64,000 bases of DNA, taken from NCBI RefSeq assembly GCF_000383875.1, contig NZ_KB912879.1, positions 226,083-290,082 on the forward strand. Direction: 5' to 3'. The notes under the pieces are model-generated. The model was not told where the DNA came from, ran no database searches, and was given only the letters and a program-made list of their open reading frames with translations. Every line of letters starts with the position of its first letter. Positions within the stretch are counted from its first letter, which is position 1. Source of the DNA: Caldibacillus debilis DSM 16016 (lineage in GTDB: Bacteria > Bacillota > Bacilli > Bacillales > Caldibacillaceae). A program made the translations under genes and the position numbers. This document shows positions 18,058 through 26,213 of this stretch, one piece after another.

Positions 18058-19755
18058 TTACAGCGCTTTGTCGTCCACCTGCTCCAGCCACTCCTTGATC
18101 GGCGCGATCACGGAGGAAACGGTCCCCTTTTCAAAGGGAGAACGAAGATTCGCCGCTTTTGCCAGGTTCAAAAAGGATCGGGAACCGCCCAGCCGGCAAA
18201 GGCGCACATAATCCTGCCAAGCCCCTTCATGATCCTCCCGGTCCCGTTTCCAAAATTGGAAGGCGCAGATTTGGGCGAGGGTGTAATCGATATAGTAAAA
18301 GGGATCCTCAAAAATATGGAGCTGCCGGTGCCAATATCCCCCTCCTTCCAAATATTCGTTTCCGTCATAATCCCGGTGCGGGAGGTAGATGTGTTCCAAT
18401 TGCCGCCAGGCCTGATTCCGCTCCTGCGGCGTCCAATCCGGATTCGCGTAAACCAAATGCTGAAATTCATCCACCGCCGCTCCGTAGGGAATGAAGGTCA
18501 GGGCGTCGGTCAAATGGCTGTATTGATATTTCAGGGCATCTTCCCCGAAGAACAGGTGCATCCACGGCCAGGTGAAAAATTCCATGCTCATCGAGGAAAT
18601 CTCCGCCGATTCGTGGGTCGGATGGAAATACTCGGGCACGGAAAAATCCCGGCTGCAATAGACTTGAAAGGCGTGGCCGAATTCGTGGGTCAACACGTTC
18701 ACGTCTCCTGCGGTGCCGTTAAAATTGGCAAAAATGAACGGTGACTGATAATCTTCCAGATAGGTGCAATAGCCGCCCGGCGCTTTGTTCGGTTTCGATT
18801 CCAAATCCATTAAATTCCGATCAAGCATAAATTGGAAAAATTCTTCCGTTTCTTTTGCCAACCCGCGGTACATGGTTTTCCCGTTTTCAATCATCCATTC
18901 CGTCGGACCCTTCGGTTTGGCGTTTCCGCTTCGGAAATAAAAACTTTCATCGTAAAATTTCAAGGCATCCACGCCGATCCGTTCCCGCTGCCTTTTGTAA
19001 ATTTCCGCAGCCACGGGAACGATATGTTCCCGCACTTGCTTCCGGAATGCTCCAACCATGCGGGCGTCGTAATCGATGCGGTTCATGAGCAGATAGCCCA
19101 GTTCCACAAAGTTTTTATAGCCGAGTTTCACCGCCCGTTCATTCCGCAGCTTGACGAGCTTGTCGAAAATCTCATTATACGTTTCCGCATGGTCGGCAAA
19201 AAAACCGTATTTTAGAGCCGCGGCCTCCTTGCGGGTGTCCCTGTCGGGATCCTGCAGGAAGAAATCGAGCTGGGACAGGGTCCATGTCTTCCCGCGGAAC
19301 TTGATTTGCGCGGAAGCCCCCAATTTTTCGTATTCCGTCGTCAGCTTGTTTTCCTCTTGCAAAAGGGGAATAACTTCCTCAGAAAAAGACTTGATTTTGT
19401 ATTCCGCAAGCTTAAACAGTTGGCTGCCGAACTCCTTCTCCAGTTCCTTCCGGTAGGCCGAATCCGCCAACGCCCTGTAAAACCTGGTCACCCGTTCCTC
19501 GAACTCCGGCATGACCGCGTCAAAAAATTCCCGCTCCTTTTGGTAAAAAGGATCGCTGACATCGACGGTCGAACGGATGTACACGAGATTTTCCAGGGTG
19601 GACAGCCGGCTCCGCAGCCGGTTGATTTCCTGCAAGGCCGCCTTGGCCGCCTCCAAGGAGGAGGCATTGACAAAATTTTTCAACAAACCGTCGAACTGGT
19701 CGTTTATCTCGGCCATCTTCGGCCGCTCATAAGGATAATTTTCAAATTTTAACAC
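18058..19755 (-). CDS. M3 family oligoendopeptidase
   Basis: Zinc metallopeptidase of the thimet/oligoendopeptidase clan, 565 residues, probably cytosolic. The zinc site is in VNVLTHEFGHAFQVY (HExxH), with the third ligand in HESAEISSMSMEFF. Other family blocks: GGYCTYLEDYQSPFIFANFNGT and the substrate-binding HIYLPHRDYDGNEYLEGGGYWHRQLHIFEDPFYYIDYTLA region. The start is GTG at 19755 after GGGGGGAG. It differs from the PepF-like protein at 11332-13137 in subfamily. Neighbours are sprT upstream and the tRNA operon downstream, all on the minus strand. Confidence 0.93.
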   Translation of the reverse strand: MLKFENYPYERPKMAEINDQFDGLLKNFVNASSLEAAKAALQEINRLRSRLSTLENLVYIRSTVDVSDPFYQKEREFFDAVMPEFEERVTRFYRALADSAYRKELEKEFGSQLFKLAEYKIKSFSEEVIPLLQEENKLTTEYEKLGASAQIKFRGKTWTLSQLDFFLQDPDRDTRKEAAALKYGFFADHAETYNEIFDKLVKLRNERAVKLGYKNFVELGYLLMNRIDYDARMVGAFRKQVREHIVPVAAEIYKRQRERIGVDALKFYDESFYFRSGNAKPKGPTEWMIENGKTMYRGLAKETEEFFQFMLDRNLMDLESKPNKAPGGYCTYLEDYQSPFIFANFNGTAGDVNVLTHEFGHAFQVYCSRDFSVPEYFHPTHESAEISSMSMEFFTWPWMHLFFGEDALKYQYSHLTDALTFIPYGAAVDEFQHLVYANPDWTPQERNQAWRQLEHIYLPHRDYDGNEYLEGGGYWHRQLHIFEDPFYYIDYTLAQICAFQFWKRDREDHEGAWQDYVRLCRLGGSRSFLNLAKAANLRSPFEKGTVSSVIAPIKEWLEQVDDKAL

Positions 19756-19825
19756 GTGGCTCCCCCCTGATTCGTCATCATTTCCGGCTGCCGGACAGAT
19801 CGGTCTCCCCGCCGTGGACGGCCGC

Positions 19826-20350
19826 TCACGTCCGGTAGGCCACCAGTTTCCCCAGGCATCTTCCGCAAACGAATTTTTCGGTATTGATCCTCCGTTTTCT
19901 CCGGTACAAAGCCCCGCACCGACTGCACCGGTAAAGATGGATTTTTTCCGGTTTTCCCGCGGCGCCCTGCCCCGGCAGCGGTGTGCAATACCGCGGGGCC
20001 CCCACTTTTTCGATCAGCCGCTTGAAGTCTTTGTCCTTATGGCGAAAACCTTTCCCCGTTTGATGAAGATGATAATGGCAAAGCTCATGTTTAATGATGC
20101 CGATTAACTCCGGCATGCCATGGGCATCAAAATATTTTTTGTTGATCTCGATATTTCCGCTTGCCAAAAGATACCTGCCCCCGGTCGTCCGCAGCCTGGG
20201 ATTAAACGTCGCCCGGTGGAGAAAGGGGCGTGAGAAAAACTTGAGGGAAATCTCTTCCGTCAGCCGTTGCAGCCGCTCGTCGTCCATCGGAGCGGAAACA
20301 TTTTCTTCCATGAAGCATTCGAATTCTTTGTCTTGTCTCTCCATCCCCAT
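19826..20350 (-). CDS. sprT: SprT family protein
   Basis: SprT-like protein with a metallopeptidase fold and C-terminal zinc ribbon; role in Bacillus unknown. Motifs: RLRTTGGRYLLASGNIEINKKY, the active-site IIKHELCHYHLH (HExxH), GAPRYCTPLP, and Cys pairs CSRC and CGRC. The usual family start corresponds to the ATG at 20287, but no ribosome site precedes it. AAGGGG lies four bases before the ATG at 20350, giving 174 residues with a 21-residue acidic N-terminal extension (ERQDKEFECFMEEN...). Follows tex as in B. subtilis. Confidence 0.9.
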   Translation of the reverse strand: MGMERQDKEFECFMEENVSAPMDDERLQRLTEEISLKFFSRPFLHRATFNPRLRTTGGRYLLASGNIEINKKYFDAHGMPELIGIIKHELCHYHLHQTGKGFRHKDKDFKRLIEKVGAPRYCTPLPGQGAAGKPEKIHLYRCSRCGALYRRKRRINTEKFVCGRCLGKLVAYRT

Positions 20351-20656
20351 AAAACCCCTTGAACGGTTTTGCCTCTCCTTTCTTTCGCCGTGTTTCAGCC
20401 TTCCCATCCGTCCGGAAGCCGCAAGGCCCATCGGCCCGTCCCTTTTCAACAGAAAAGGGAAGCTGGCGCAGGATGAAGAAGGCGTTGGCCAGCGGCCGAA
20501 TCAGAAGAAAAGATCCATGTTTGTTTTCGCGAAAGGAAAAAGGGATCCGCCGGTGAAGGAGCCTTCGGTCCCCTTCGATTCCAAAGGGCGCAAAAACCCT
20601 CCTTCGGGCGCCGGGGAAATTCCCGGACCGGATGCTTGGCGGTTCTTTTTTACCGC
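20351..20656. other. tex-sprT spacer
   Basis: About 300 bases between the tex stop and the sprT start. Nothing recognised; the sprT frame stays open upstream to 20449 but without a ribosome site. Confidence 0.35.
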
Positions 20657-22843
20657 TTATTTTGGAATCATCGTCAAGGAGATCCGTCCTTTTTGCACAT
20701 CCACCTGCTCCACCCAGACGGTCACGATGTCCCCGACGGATACGGCATCGAGGGGATGTTTGATGTAGCCTTTGCTCATCTTGGAGATATGCACAAGCCC
20801 GTCCTGTTTCACGCCGATATCGATAAAGGCGCCGAAGTCCACCACGTTGCGGACCGTTCCTTGCAATTCCATTCCCGGCTTCAAATCCTCGAGCCGAAGG
20901 ACGTCCTTTCTCAACAGCGGCTTCGGCAAATCGTCCCGCGGATCCCGTTCCGGACGCATGAATGAATCCAGGATATCCTTTAACGTGTATTCGCCGATGC
21001 CGATTTCTTCGGCGATTTTCCGGACGTCCGCCCCCTTCAGTTTTTCAGCCAATTTTTCCGTCCCCAGATCCGCCGCCGAGAGCCCCAAGGTTCGCAGCAG
21101 TTTTTTCGCGCTCGCATAATTTTCGGGGTGGATGCCGGTGCGATCCAGGGGCTCGTCCCCGTCGGGGATGCGCAAAAAGCCGATGCACTGCTCGTAGGTT
21201 TTGGCGCCGAGCCTCGGGATCTTTTTCAACTCTTCCCGGTTTTGAAATTTGCCGTTTTCTTCCCGGTATTTCACGATGTTTTTCGCCACGGCCTTGGACA
21301 ATCCCGAGACGTATTGCAACAGGGAGACGGAAGCGGTGTTCACATTCACCCCGACCTGGTTGACGACGGTTTCGACGACAAATTGCAAAGATTCCTGCAA
21401 TTTTTTGCCGGATACATCGTGCTGGTATTGGCCGACGCCGACGGATTTCGGATCGATCTTCACCAGTTCGGCCAAGGGATCCTGGATCCTCCGGGCAATG
21501 GACACCGCGCTCCTTTCCTCCACCTGCAAATCGGGGAATTCTTCCCTGGCCAAATCGGAAGCCGAATATACGCTGGCCCCGGCTTCGTTGACGATGGTGT
21601 AAAAAACTCTTTCATCCGCCTCCTGCAAAACGTCGCCGATAAATTGTTCCGTCTCCCTGGACGCGGTTCCGTTTCCGATGGCGATGATATCCACCCGGTA
21701 TTTCTTCAAAAGGAGAAGCACTTTGCTTTTCGCTTCCTCCCGCTTTTCCGCCGGCGGGTGGGGATAAATGACGTCCACGTGAAGCAATTTTCCCGTTTCA
21801 TCGACGACCGCCAATTTGCATCCGGTCCGGTAGGCGGGATCGACGCCGAGGACGATCTTCCCCTTCAACGGCGGCTGAAGCAGCAGCTTCCGCAAGTTTT
21901 CGGAAAAAACATGGATCGCCTGTTCTTCCGCCCTCTCCGTCAATTCGTTGCGCACTTCCCTTTCGATGGACGGCTGGATCAGACGCCTGTACCCGTCTTC
22001 CAAGGCCTCCTCCAGCTCTTTGGCGCAGACACAGTTTTCATCGGTTATGAACCGCCGTTTTAAATAGGCCAAGATCTTCTCCGTATCCGGCCGGATCGAA
22101 ACCTTTAAAACCCCTTCCTTTTCCCCGCGGTTCAAGGCGAGCACCCGGTGGGGGACAATTTTGGCCACCGGCTCCTGATAATCGTAATACATTTCATATA
22201 CCCGTTTTTCGTCCTTGCTTTCGTCTTTCACGGCCGATTGGATCACGCCGTTCTTCATCGTTTCCGAACGGATCCAGTTGCGGATTTCCGCCTGGTCGGC
22301 GGCATATTCGGCGATGATGTCCTTCGCGCCGCCGACCGCCTCTTCCGCGCTGTTTACTTCCAAATCTTCACGGACGTACCGGGATGCCTCTTCGAGCAAA
22401 TCCCCCGACGCGGGACAGGAAAGCATCCAGCGGGCCAGCGGCTCCAGCCCCCGTTCCTTGGCGATGGCGGCCTTGGTGCGCCGTTTTTGTTTATAGGGCC
22501 GGTATAAATCTTCCACCTCTTGGAGCTTGGACGCCGCCCGGATTTGCGCGGCGAGTTCCTCCGTCAGCTTTCCCTGTTCGCCGATGAGCCGCAGGACTTC
22601 CGATTTTCTTTCTTCCAAATGTAAAAGATAATTCCAGCGCTCCAGGATGTCGCGGATGGCGACTTCATCCAAAGCGCCGGTCCTTTCCTTCCGGTATCTG
22701 GCGATGAAAGGGATCGTGTTCCCTTCCTCCGTCAGCTCGATGACGCTTTTCACCTGGCTGGCCTTAAGGTTCAACGCCTTGGCGACCGCCAGATAGGCCG
22801 AATCTCTTTCGAAAACCTGAACCAAACGATTCACTCCCGTCAT
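20657..22843 (-). CDS. tex: Tex family RNA-binding transcriptional accessory protein
   Basis: 728 residues. Domains in order: N-terminal helical Tex domain (KASQVKSVIELTEEGNTIPFIARYRKERTG), YqgF-like RNase H fold (GVDPAYRTGCKLAVVDETG, IAIGNGTASRETEQF), a helix-hairpin-helix pair (NKVGVNVNTAS-type sequence NQVGVNVNTASVSLLQYVSG, FQNREELKKIPRLGAKTYEQCIGFLRI) and a C-terminal S1 RNA-binding domain (GMELQGTVRNVVDFGAFIDIG). Probably acts with RNA polymerase or on RNA. The ATG at 22843 follows AAAAAGG closely; a GTG nine bases further in is possible. The open frame to 23092 is not coding. Confidence 0.96.
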   Translation of the reverse strand: MTGVNRLVQVFERDSAYLAVAKALNLKASQVKSVIELTEEGNTIPFIARYRKERTGALDEVAIRDILERWNYLLHLEERKSEVLRLIGEQGKLTEELAAQIRAASKLQEVEDLYRPYKQKRRTKAAIAKERGLEPLARWMLSCPASGDLLEEASRYVREDLEVNSAEEAVGGAKDIIAEYAADQAEIRNWIRSETMKNGVIQSAVKDESKDEKRVYEMYYDYQEPVAKIVPHRVLALNRGEKEGVLKVSIRPDTEKILAYLKRRFITDENCVCAKELEEALEDGYRRLIQPSIEREVRNELTERAEEQAIHVFSENLRKLLLQPPLKGKIVLGVDPAYRTGCKLAVVDETGKLLHVDVIYPHPPAEKREEAKSKVLLLLKKYRVDIIAIGNGTASRETEQFIGDVLQEADERVFYTIVNEAGASVYSASDLAREEFPDLQVEERSAVSIARRIQDPLAELVKIDPKSVGVGQYQHDVSGKKLQESLQFVVETVVNQVGVNVNTASVSLLQYVSGLSKAVAKNIVKYREENGKFQNREELKKIPRLGAKTYEQCIGFLRIPDGDEPLDRTGIHPENYASAKKLLRTLGLSAADLGTEKLAEKLKGADVRKIAEEIGIGEYTLKDILDSFMRPERDPRDDLPKPLLRKDVLRLEDLKPGMELQGTVRNVVDFGAFIDIGVKQDGLVHISKMSKGYIKHPLDAVSVGDIVTVWVEQVDVQKGRISLTMIPK

Positions 22844-23289
22844 GCCTTTTTCCGGACGCAGGCAAGGCATCCGTGGATGTCTCCATTTTAACAAACCGGA
22901 AGGAAGGACTGAAGAGTTTTCGAAGGCGAAGACTTTCAGACGCCGCAGGAAGGGGACGGAGGAATACGGGACGCGGAGAATGGGGGAGGTACGGAACGGC
23001 GCAATCGGACAAAGCCTTTGGGGGATCCCGAAGGCAAAAAAACGGTTATTCGGAAAATCGTGTTGAAGCCCATTCGGGCCGGCTTCGGCCAAGGATCCGG
23101 TTTTCCCTATCCGTATGCACTTCGTGCGATCTTGACCCGAAACGGCAAGAACTTGTCAGATTGTCCGACGTAGACATAACCGGCTGCTAACTACATGCAG
23201 CCGGTTTATGTTGATTCGGTCAAGCAGGGTTCAATTATCGTACCCATTAATTTGGCATTGGGGAGGGTGATATTTTGTACCAAATGCGG
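22844..23289. other. Spacer with a 10-bp hairpin
   Basis: 446 bases between tex and the ArsR-SRPBCC gene. AACCGGCTGC (23178-23187) pairs perfectly with GCAGCCGGTT (23197-23206) around a nine-base loop, without a T run, so its role as terminator is unclear. The last ~80 bases become A+T-richer, like the foreign region to the right. No gene seen. Confidence 0.5.
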
Positions 23290-24015
23290 TTATTGATCCA
23301 ACACTTTTTCAAGCTCGCCGATCCATCGACTCCAGCCATACTTAGCGCCTTGGACTCCTTTAGCATTTGAGAATCCGATTTGTTCGAGATGAAGGTTAAC
23401 CTTTCCGTTCCCTAAATCCTGCAGCGTCCAGGTGACCGTGTGCTTCTCCCCTGCGCTTTCCCAAGTATAGGACAACCGGTTTGGCGGGTCCACGATAAGC
23501 ACTTCACCTTCAATAATTCCATCCCACCATTCATTTGGCTCAGTTCGGAATTGAAATTTATGTCCTACGATTGGTTTAAAGTTATTTTCCATTATCCATT
23601 TTGCAAGAGTATCCGAATCTGTTAATGCGTTCCAAACCTTCTCGATCGATGCGTTGAATTGAAAATCCAAAGATAATGTTAAACTCATTCTTTCTTCCTC
23701 CTCTAATAGTTGGTTCAAGCGCAACAAATTCGTACTCCAGAACTTGCTGTAGAAAGCCACCCAATCTTGAACTTCTTTGAGTGGAGAGGCGTTTAGCCTA
23801 AATCGCGTTTCTCTGCCGACTTTCCGGTCAAGTACCAGTCCGGCCTCTTTAAGGATTTTCAAATGCTTGGATACCGCTGTCCGGCCAATTTGAAACTGTG
23901 CCGTTAACTCATGAAGCGGTTTCTCCTCTGCCTCTGCCAACAGCCGAATCAGTCGGCGCCTAGTTGGATCCGCAATCGCCTCAAACACATCCCGCGACTG
24001 GATCTTCTCGCTCAT
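23290..24015 (-). CDS. ArsR-type regulator fused to SRPBCC/AHSA1 domain
   Basis: 241-residue two-domain protein. Residues ~1-95 are an ArsR-type winged helix (FEAIADPTRRRLIRLLAEAEEKPLHELTAQFQIGRTAVSKHLKILKEAGLVLDRKVGRE); no metal-binding Cys motif is seen. Residues ~108-240 are an AHSA1/START-like ligand pocket (FNASIEKVWNALTDSDTLAKW ... GWSRWIGELEKVL). Inference: a hydrophobic ligand in the pocket controls DNA binding. GGAGGGGG precedes the ATG. A consensus promoter and two palindromes upstream point to autoregulation. The gene is A+T-richer than its neighbours and borders transposase remnants, so it was probably acquired. No target gene is adjacent. Confidence 0.9.
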   Translation of the reverse strand: MSEKIQSRDVFEAIADPTRRRLIRLLAEAEEKPLHELTAQFQIGRTAVSKHLKILKEAGLVLDRKVGRETRFRLNASPLKEVQDWVAFYSKFWSTNLLRLNQLLEEEERMSLTLSLDFQFNASIEKVWNALTDSDTLAKWIMENNFKPIVGHKFQFRTEPNEWWDGIIEGEVLIVDPPNRLSYTWESAGEKHTVTWTLQDLGNGKVNLHLEQIGFSNAKGVQGAKYGWSRWIGELEKVLDQ

Positions 24016-24094
24016 AACACCCCCTCCTAAGTATTTTGTTCATTCAAGTGAAACTGATACAGGTTCCAACTTTCCAAATGAATAACTCCTAATT

Positions 24095-24140
24095 GGACAC
24101 CATTTGGTGGCGGTTTGATTATAGGACACCATATGGTGTC
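24095..24140. promoter_or_regulatory. Two palindromic operators
   Basis: Perfect palindrome GACACCATATGGTGTC at 24125-24140, between -35 and -10, and a near copy GACACCATTTGGTGG at 24096-24110, around +1 to +15 of the transcript. Centres are about 29 bases apart. Likely sites for the ArsR domain of the adjacent gene. Confidence 0.85.
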
Positions 24141-24147
24141 GTGTCAA
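24118..24147 (-). promoter_or_regulatory. Consensus promoter of the ArsR-SRPBCC gene
   Basis: Minus strand TTGACA (24142-24147), 18 bases, TATAAT (24118-24123), both perfect. The spacer is filled by a 16-base palindrome (24125-24140). Confidence 0.92.
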
Positions 24148-24448
24148 CAACATTTTTAAACTCCACATGAAAACTGTCAGTCAGCTATGTGTATTGATTT
24201 TATGCCATTTGGCTCCTTGACAACATGTTAAAAAGCCTCAGTGCGATAATGCCGAAGCTTTATGATCATGACTCAGTCTTGTTGGGTGTCGGGACTGCTT
24301 GATTAATCTCATTCGGTCCTAGATAACTGCCATTTATCACAGGAATTCAAATTCATTATGTAAATGGAACATCGATCTTTGTCTATAAAATAGAACTTAG
24401 CTATACTGGTTTTTAACCATATTAGGAACCTTTCTCGGAGGGGATCAT
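24148..24448. other. A+T-rich spacer before the transposase remnants
   Basis: About 300 bases, visibly A+T-richer than the rest of the window. No gene and no clear transposon end was recognised, but it may be part of the Tn3-type element's left side. Confidence 0.4.
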
Positions 24449-24718
24449 GTGAAGCGAAATGGGGAGCTGGACGAGTTAATTGAGCATTTTACGTTTCTTC
24501 CAAACGAAATGCAGCAAGTTGGGAACAAATCAGGGGGAACTCGTTTAGGATTTGCCGTACTATTTGATGAAGACCAGGACGGCTCAAGCAGCGGTGAGGG
24601 ACTTCTTTCTTTTCAGGAATTAAAGCTGATCCGGGTAAACCAGGCGTCGAAAATGTGTTAAAAGAAGTCAGTAAGCTGCGAACGATTCGAAATCTGGAAC
24701 TTCCGCGGCCTTTTGCCG
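24449..24718 (+). pseudogene. Tn3-family transposase remnant (DUF4158 part)
   Basis: A GTG start after CGGAGGGG opens a frame encoding KRNGELDELIEHFTFLPNE and then GNKSGGTRLGFAVLF, the N-terminus of Tn3-family transposases (DUF4158). After about 39 codons the match stops. From 24625, in a frame shifted by two, ADPGKPGVENVLKEVSKL and RTIRNLELPRPF continue the family, corresponding to roughly residue 200 of a ~990-residue protein. So an internal part is deleted and everything after is missing. Inactive. It abuts the ISL3 remnant at about 24719. Confidence 0.82.
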
Positions 24719-24719
24719 T

Positions 24720-25055
24720 TGGCTGAAACGGGCGAAAGACAACGGGGCGGAAGGCATCCTTCAAACCAAGAAAGAATTGCATGAGTGTTATAAACGCTGA
24801 GAACAGTCGGGGATTGAAGCGTTCCAACGATGTGTCCGGACATTCAGGAATTGGGATATGGAGCTCGTTTTGTTTTTGGCTGCACGAATGGCTTTTTGGA
24901 AGGGATCAATAATCATACGAAACTGATCAAACGCAATGCGGTATGGATTCAGGAACTTTAGCGGGCAAGGGCCAGGATACTGCTTACATGCAAGTAAAAA
25001 AAATCGGGGTCCATGTGGGGTATGGCCGCAGGCCCCGCCCCAACATTTGACAAAG
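24720..25055 (+). pseudogene. ISL3-family transposase remnant (C-terminal part)
   Basis: Decayed 3' end of an ISL3-type insertion sequence. Frame one (from 24720) reads WLKRAKDNGAEGILQTKKEL, then HECYKR-stop-EQ, then IEAFQRCVRTFRNWDMELV; the stop TGA is at 24798. From 24878 a frame shifted by two reads GCTNGFLEGINNHTKLIKRN, AVWIQEL-stop, RARARILLTCK; that stop is TAG at 24959. The NGFxEGxNNxxKxIKRNA signature is typical of ISL3. The sequence CCCCAACATTTGACAAAGG near 25040-25055 resembles the terminal region of such elements. At least one frameshift and two stops make it inactive. Confidence 0.85.
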
Positions 25056-25386
25056 GACCGACTTTAAACGGACAGGAAGAACCGGAAAAGTAAAAGGAAC
25101 GGACCGAAAAGGCAAAAGAAGTCCCCGTTCCGGAAGGAAAAACCGATGTTTTTTAGCAATGAGACGGGAATCGGCTTCGTCGGTTTCAGAGAGGCAGGCG
25201 GACCGTTCCGCAAGCAGGAAAAAACAGTCCGACGGGGTTCTGCTTCATCGCTTCAGAAAGGCCATGCGGAAGGAGGCGGGAAACGGGAAAGAGACGTGCC
25301 GGTGGAGAACGCGTTCCCCTGCGGAATGCCCGGCTCCGGGGAAGGCCGGACGCGTTTTTCTTTTATGTAATGAATCTTCTTTATGT
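25056..25386. other. Spacer between IS remnant and ndoA
   Basis: About 330 bases with no recognisable gene. In B. subtilis this side of ndoA begins the rsbR-rsbX/sigB operon; no trace of it was found. Confidence 0.5.
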
Positions 25387-25418
25387 ACAAAAACGCTCTT
25401 TTGGCAAAAAGAGCGTTT
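25387..25418 (-). terminator. Terminator of alr-ndoAI-ndoA
   Basis: AAACGCTCTTTT (25391-25402) pairs with AAAAAGAGCGTTT (25406-25418) around GGC; on the minus strand it ends in a T run. It lies within ten bases of the ndoA stop. Confidence 0.85.
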
Positions 25419-25422
25419 CCTT

Positions 25423-25773
25423 TCAAAAATCGATCAGTCCCAGGCTGATTTGCAGCGCCCTGTCCACTTTGGCCATCATCTCATCATCCAGATGGGTGAT
25501 CTTGTCGGTGAGCCGTTGCTTGTCGATGGTGCGGATCTGTTCCAGCAATATGACGGAATCCCTGTCGAACCCGTATTTCTCGGCGCTGATTTCCACATGG
25601 GTGGGCAATTTCGCTTTTTGGATCTGCGCGGTAATCGCTGCAACGATCACGGTCGGGCTAAAGCGATTTCCTATATCATTTTGCAGGACTAATACCGGGC
25701 GCACCCCCCCTTGCTCGGAGCCGACCACAGGGGAAAGGTCAGCAAAATAAACATCGCCTCGCCTTACAATCAA
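25423..25773 (-). CDS. ndoA: Type II toxin: endoribonuclease NdoA (EndoA/MazF)
   Basis: mRNA interferase that cleaves single-stranded RNA at specific short sites; neutralised by NdoAI. 116 residues, exactly the B. subtilis length, from a TTG start at 25773 seven bases after GGAGG. The sequence is strongly conserved: [80 protein letters not shown]. The open frame reaches 25788, but that GTG lies within the ribosome site. It is separated by four bases from the antitoxin gene and followed by a terminator. Confidence 0.97.
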   Translation of the reverse strand: MIVRRGDVYFADLSPVVGSEQGGVRPVLVLQNDIGNRFSPTVIVAAITAQIQKAKLPTHVEISAEKYGFDRDSVILLEQIRTIDKQRLTDKITHLDDEMMAKVDRALQISLGLIDF

Positions 25774-25777
25774 AGGT

Positions 25778-26059
25778 TCATCCTCCACTTACCATTTTCT
25801 CTACCGTGGTTTCCGCCTCATCCTCCGCCTGGAAAGCTTCCGAAGCAATGGACAAATTGATCTTCGCCATCTCCATATATCCCCGCCGCATCGACTCGCG
25901 GATCTGCTTTTGTTTCCGTTCCCTCAGATACCATTTGACGGCTTGATGGAAAAATTCGTCCTGGTTGATCTCTTCCTGTTGGATGATGCCTTCGACTTCC
26001 AGCATTAATTTTTGCGGCAAGCTGATGACGACTTCCTGCATTTCTCTGGACTCAGACAC
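25778..26059 (-). CDS. ndoAI: Antitoxin NdoAI (EndoAI/MazE-type)
   Basis: 93-residue antitoxin with an N-terminal ribbon-helix-helix DNA-binding domain ([39 protein letters not shown]) and a C-terminal NdoA-binding tail ([19 protein letters not shown] ... EKMVSGG) nearly identical to B. subtilis. The GTG at 26059 after TGGAGGTG is the start; the frame continues upstream without a ribosome site. It precedes ndoA and follows alr in the expected order. Confidence 0.96.
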   Translation of the reverse strand: MSESREMQEVVISLPQKLMLEVEGIIQQEEINQDEFFHQAVKWYLRERKQKQIRESMRRGYMEMAKINLSIASEAFQAEDEAETTVEKMVSGG

Positions 26060-26213
26060 AAAAGCACACCTCCACCACGACTGCATCCGAACTGTTAGTG
26101 AAATCAACTAAATCGTAACATTATTTTCCCGCCAAGAAAAGAAATTTTTAAAATTTCTACCCTATTATCCGCTGAAAAACGGACAATTTATGCATGAACT
26201 GTAAAATTTTTCA

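Noticed and set aside
25146..25370. 74-residue ORF
   Set aside because: No ribosome site, no recognisable family, adjacent to decayed IS sequence.
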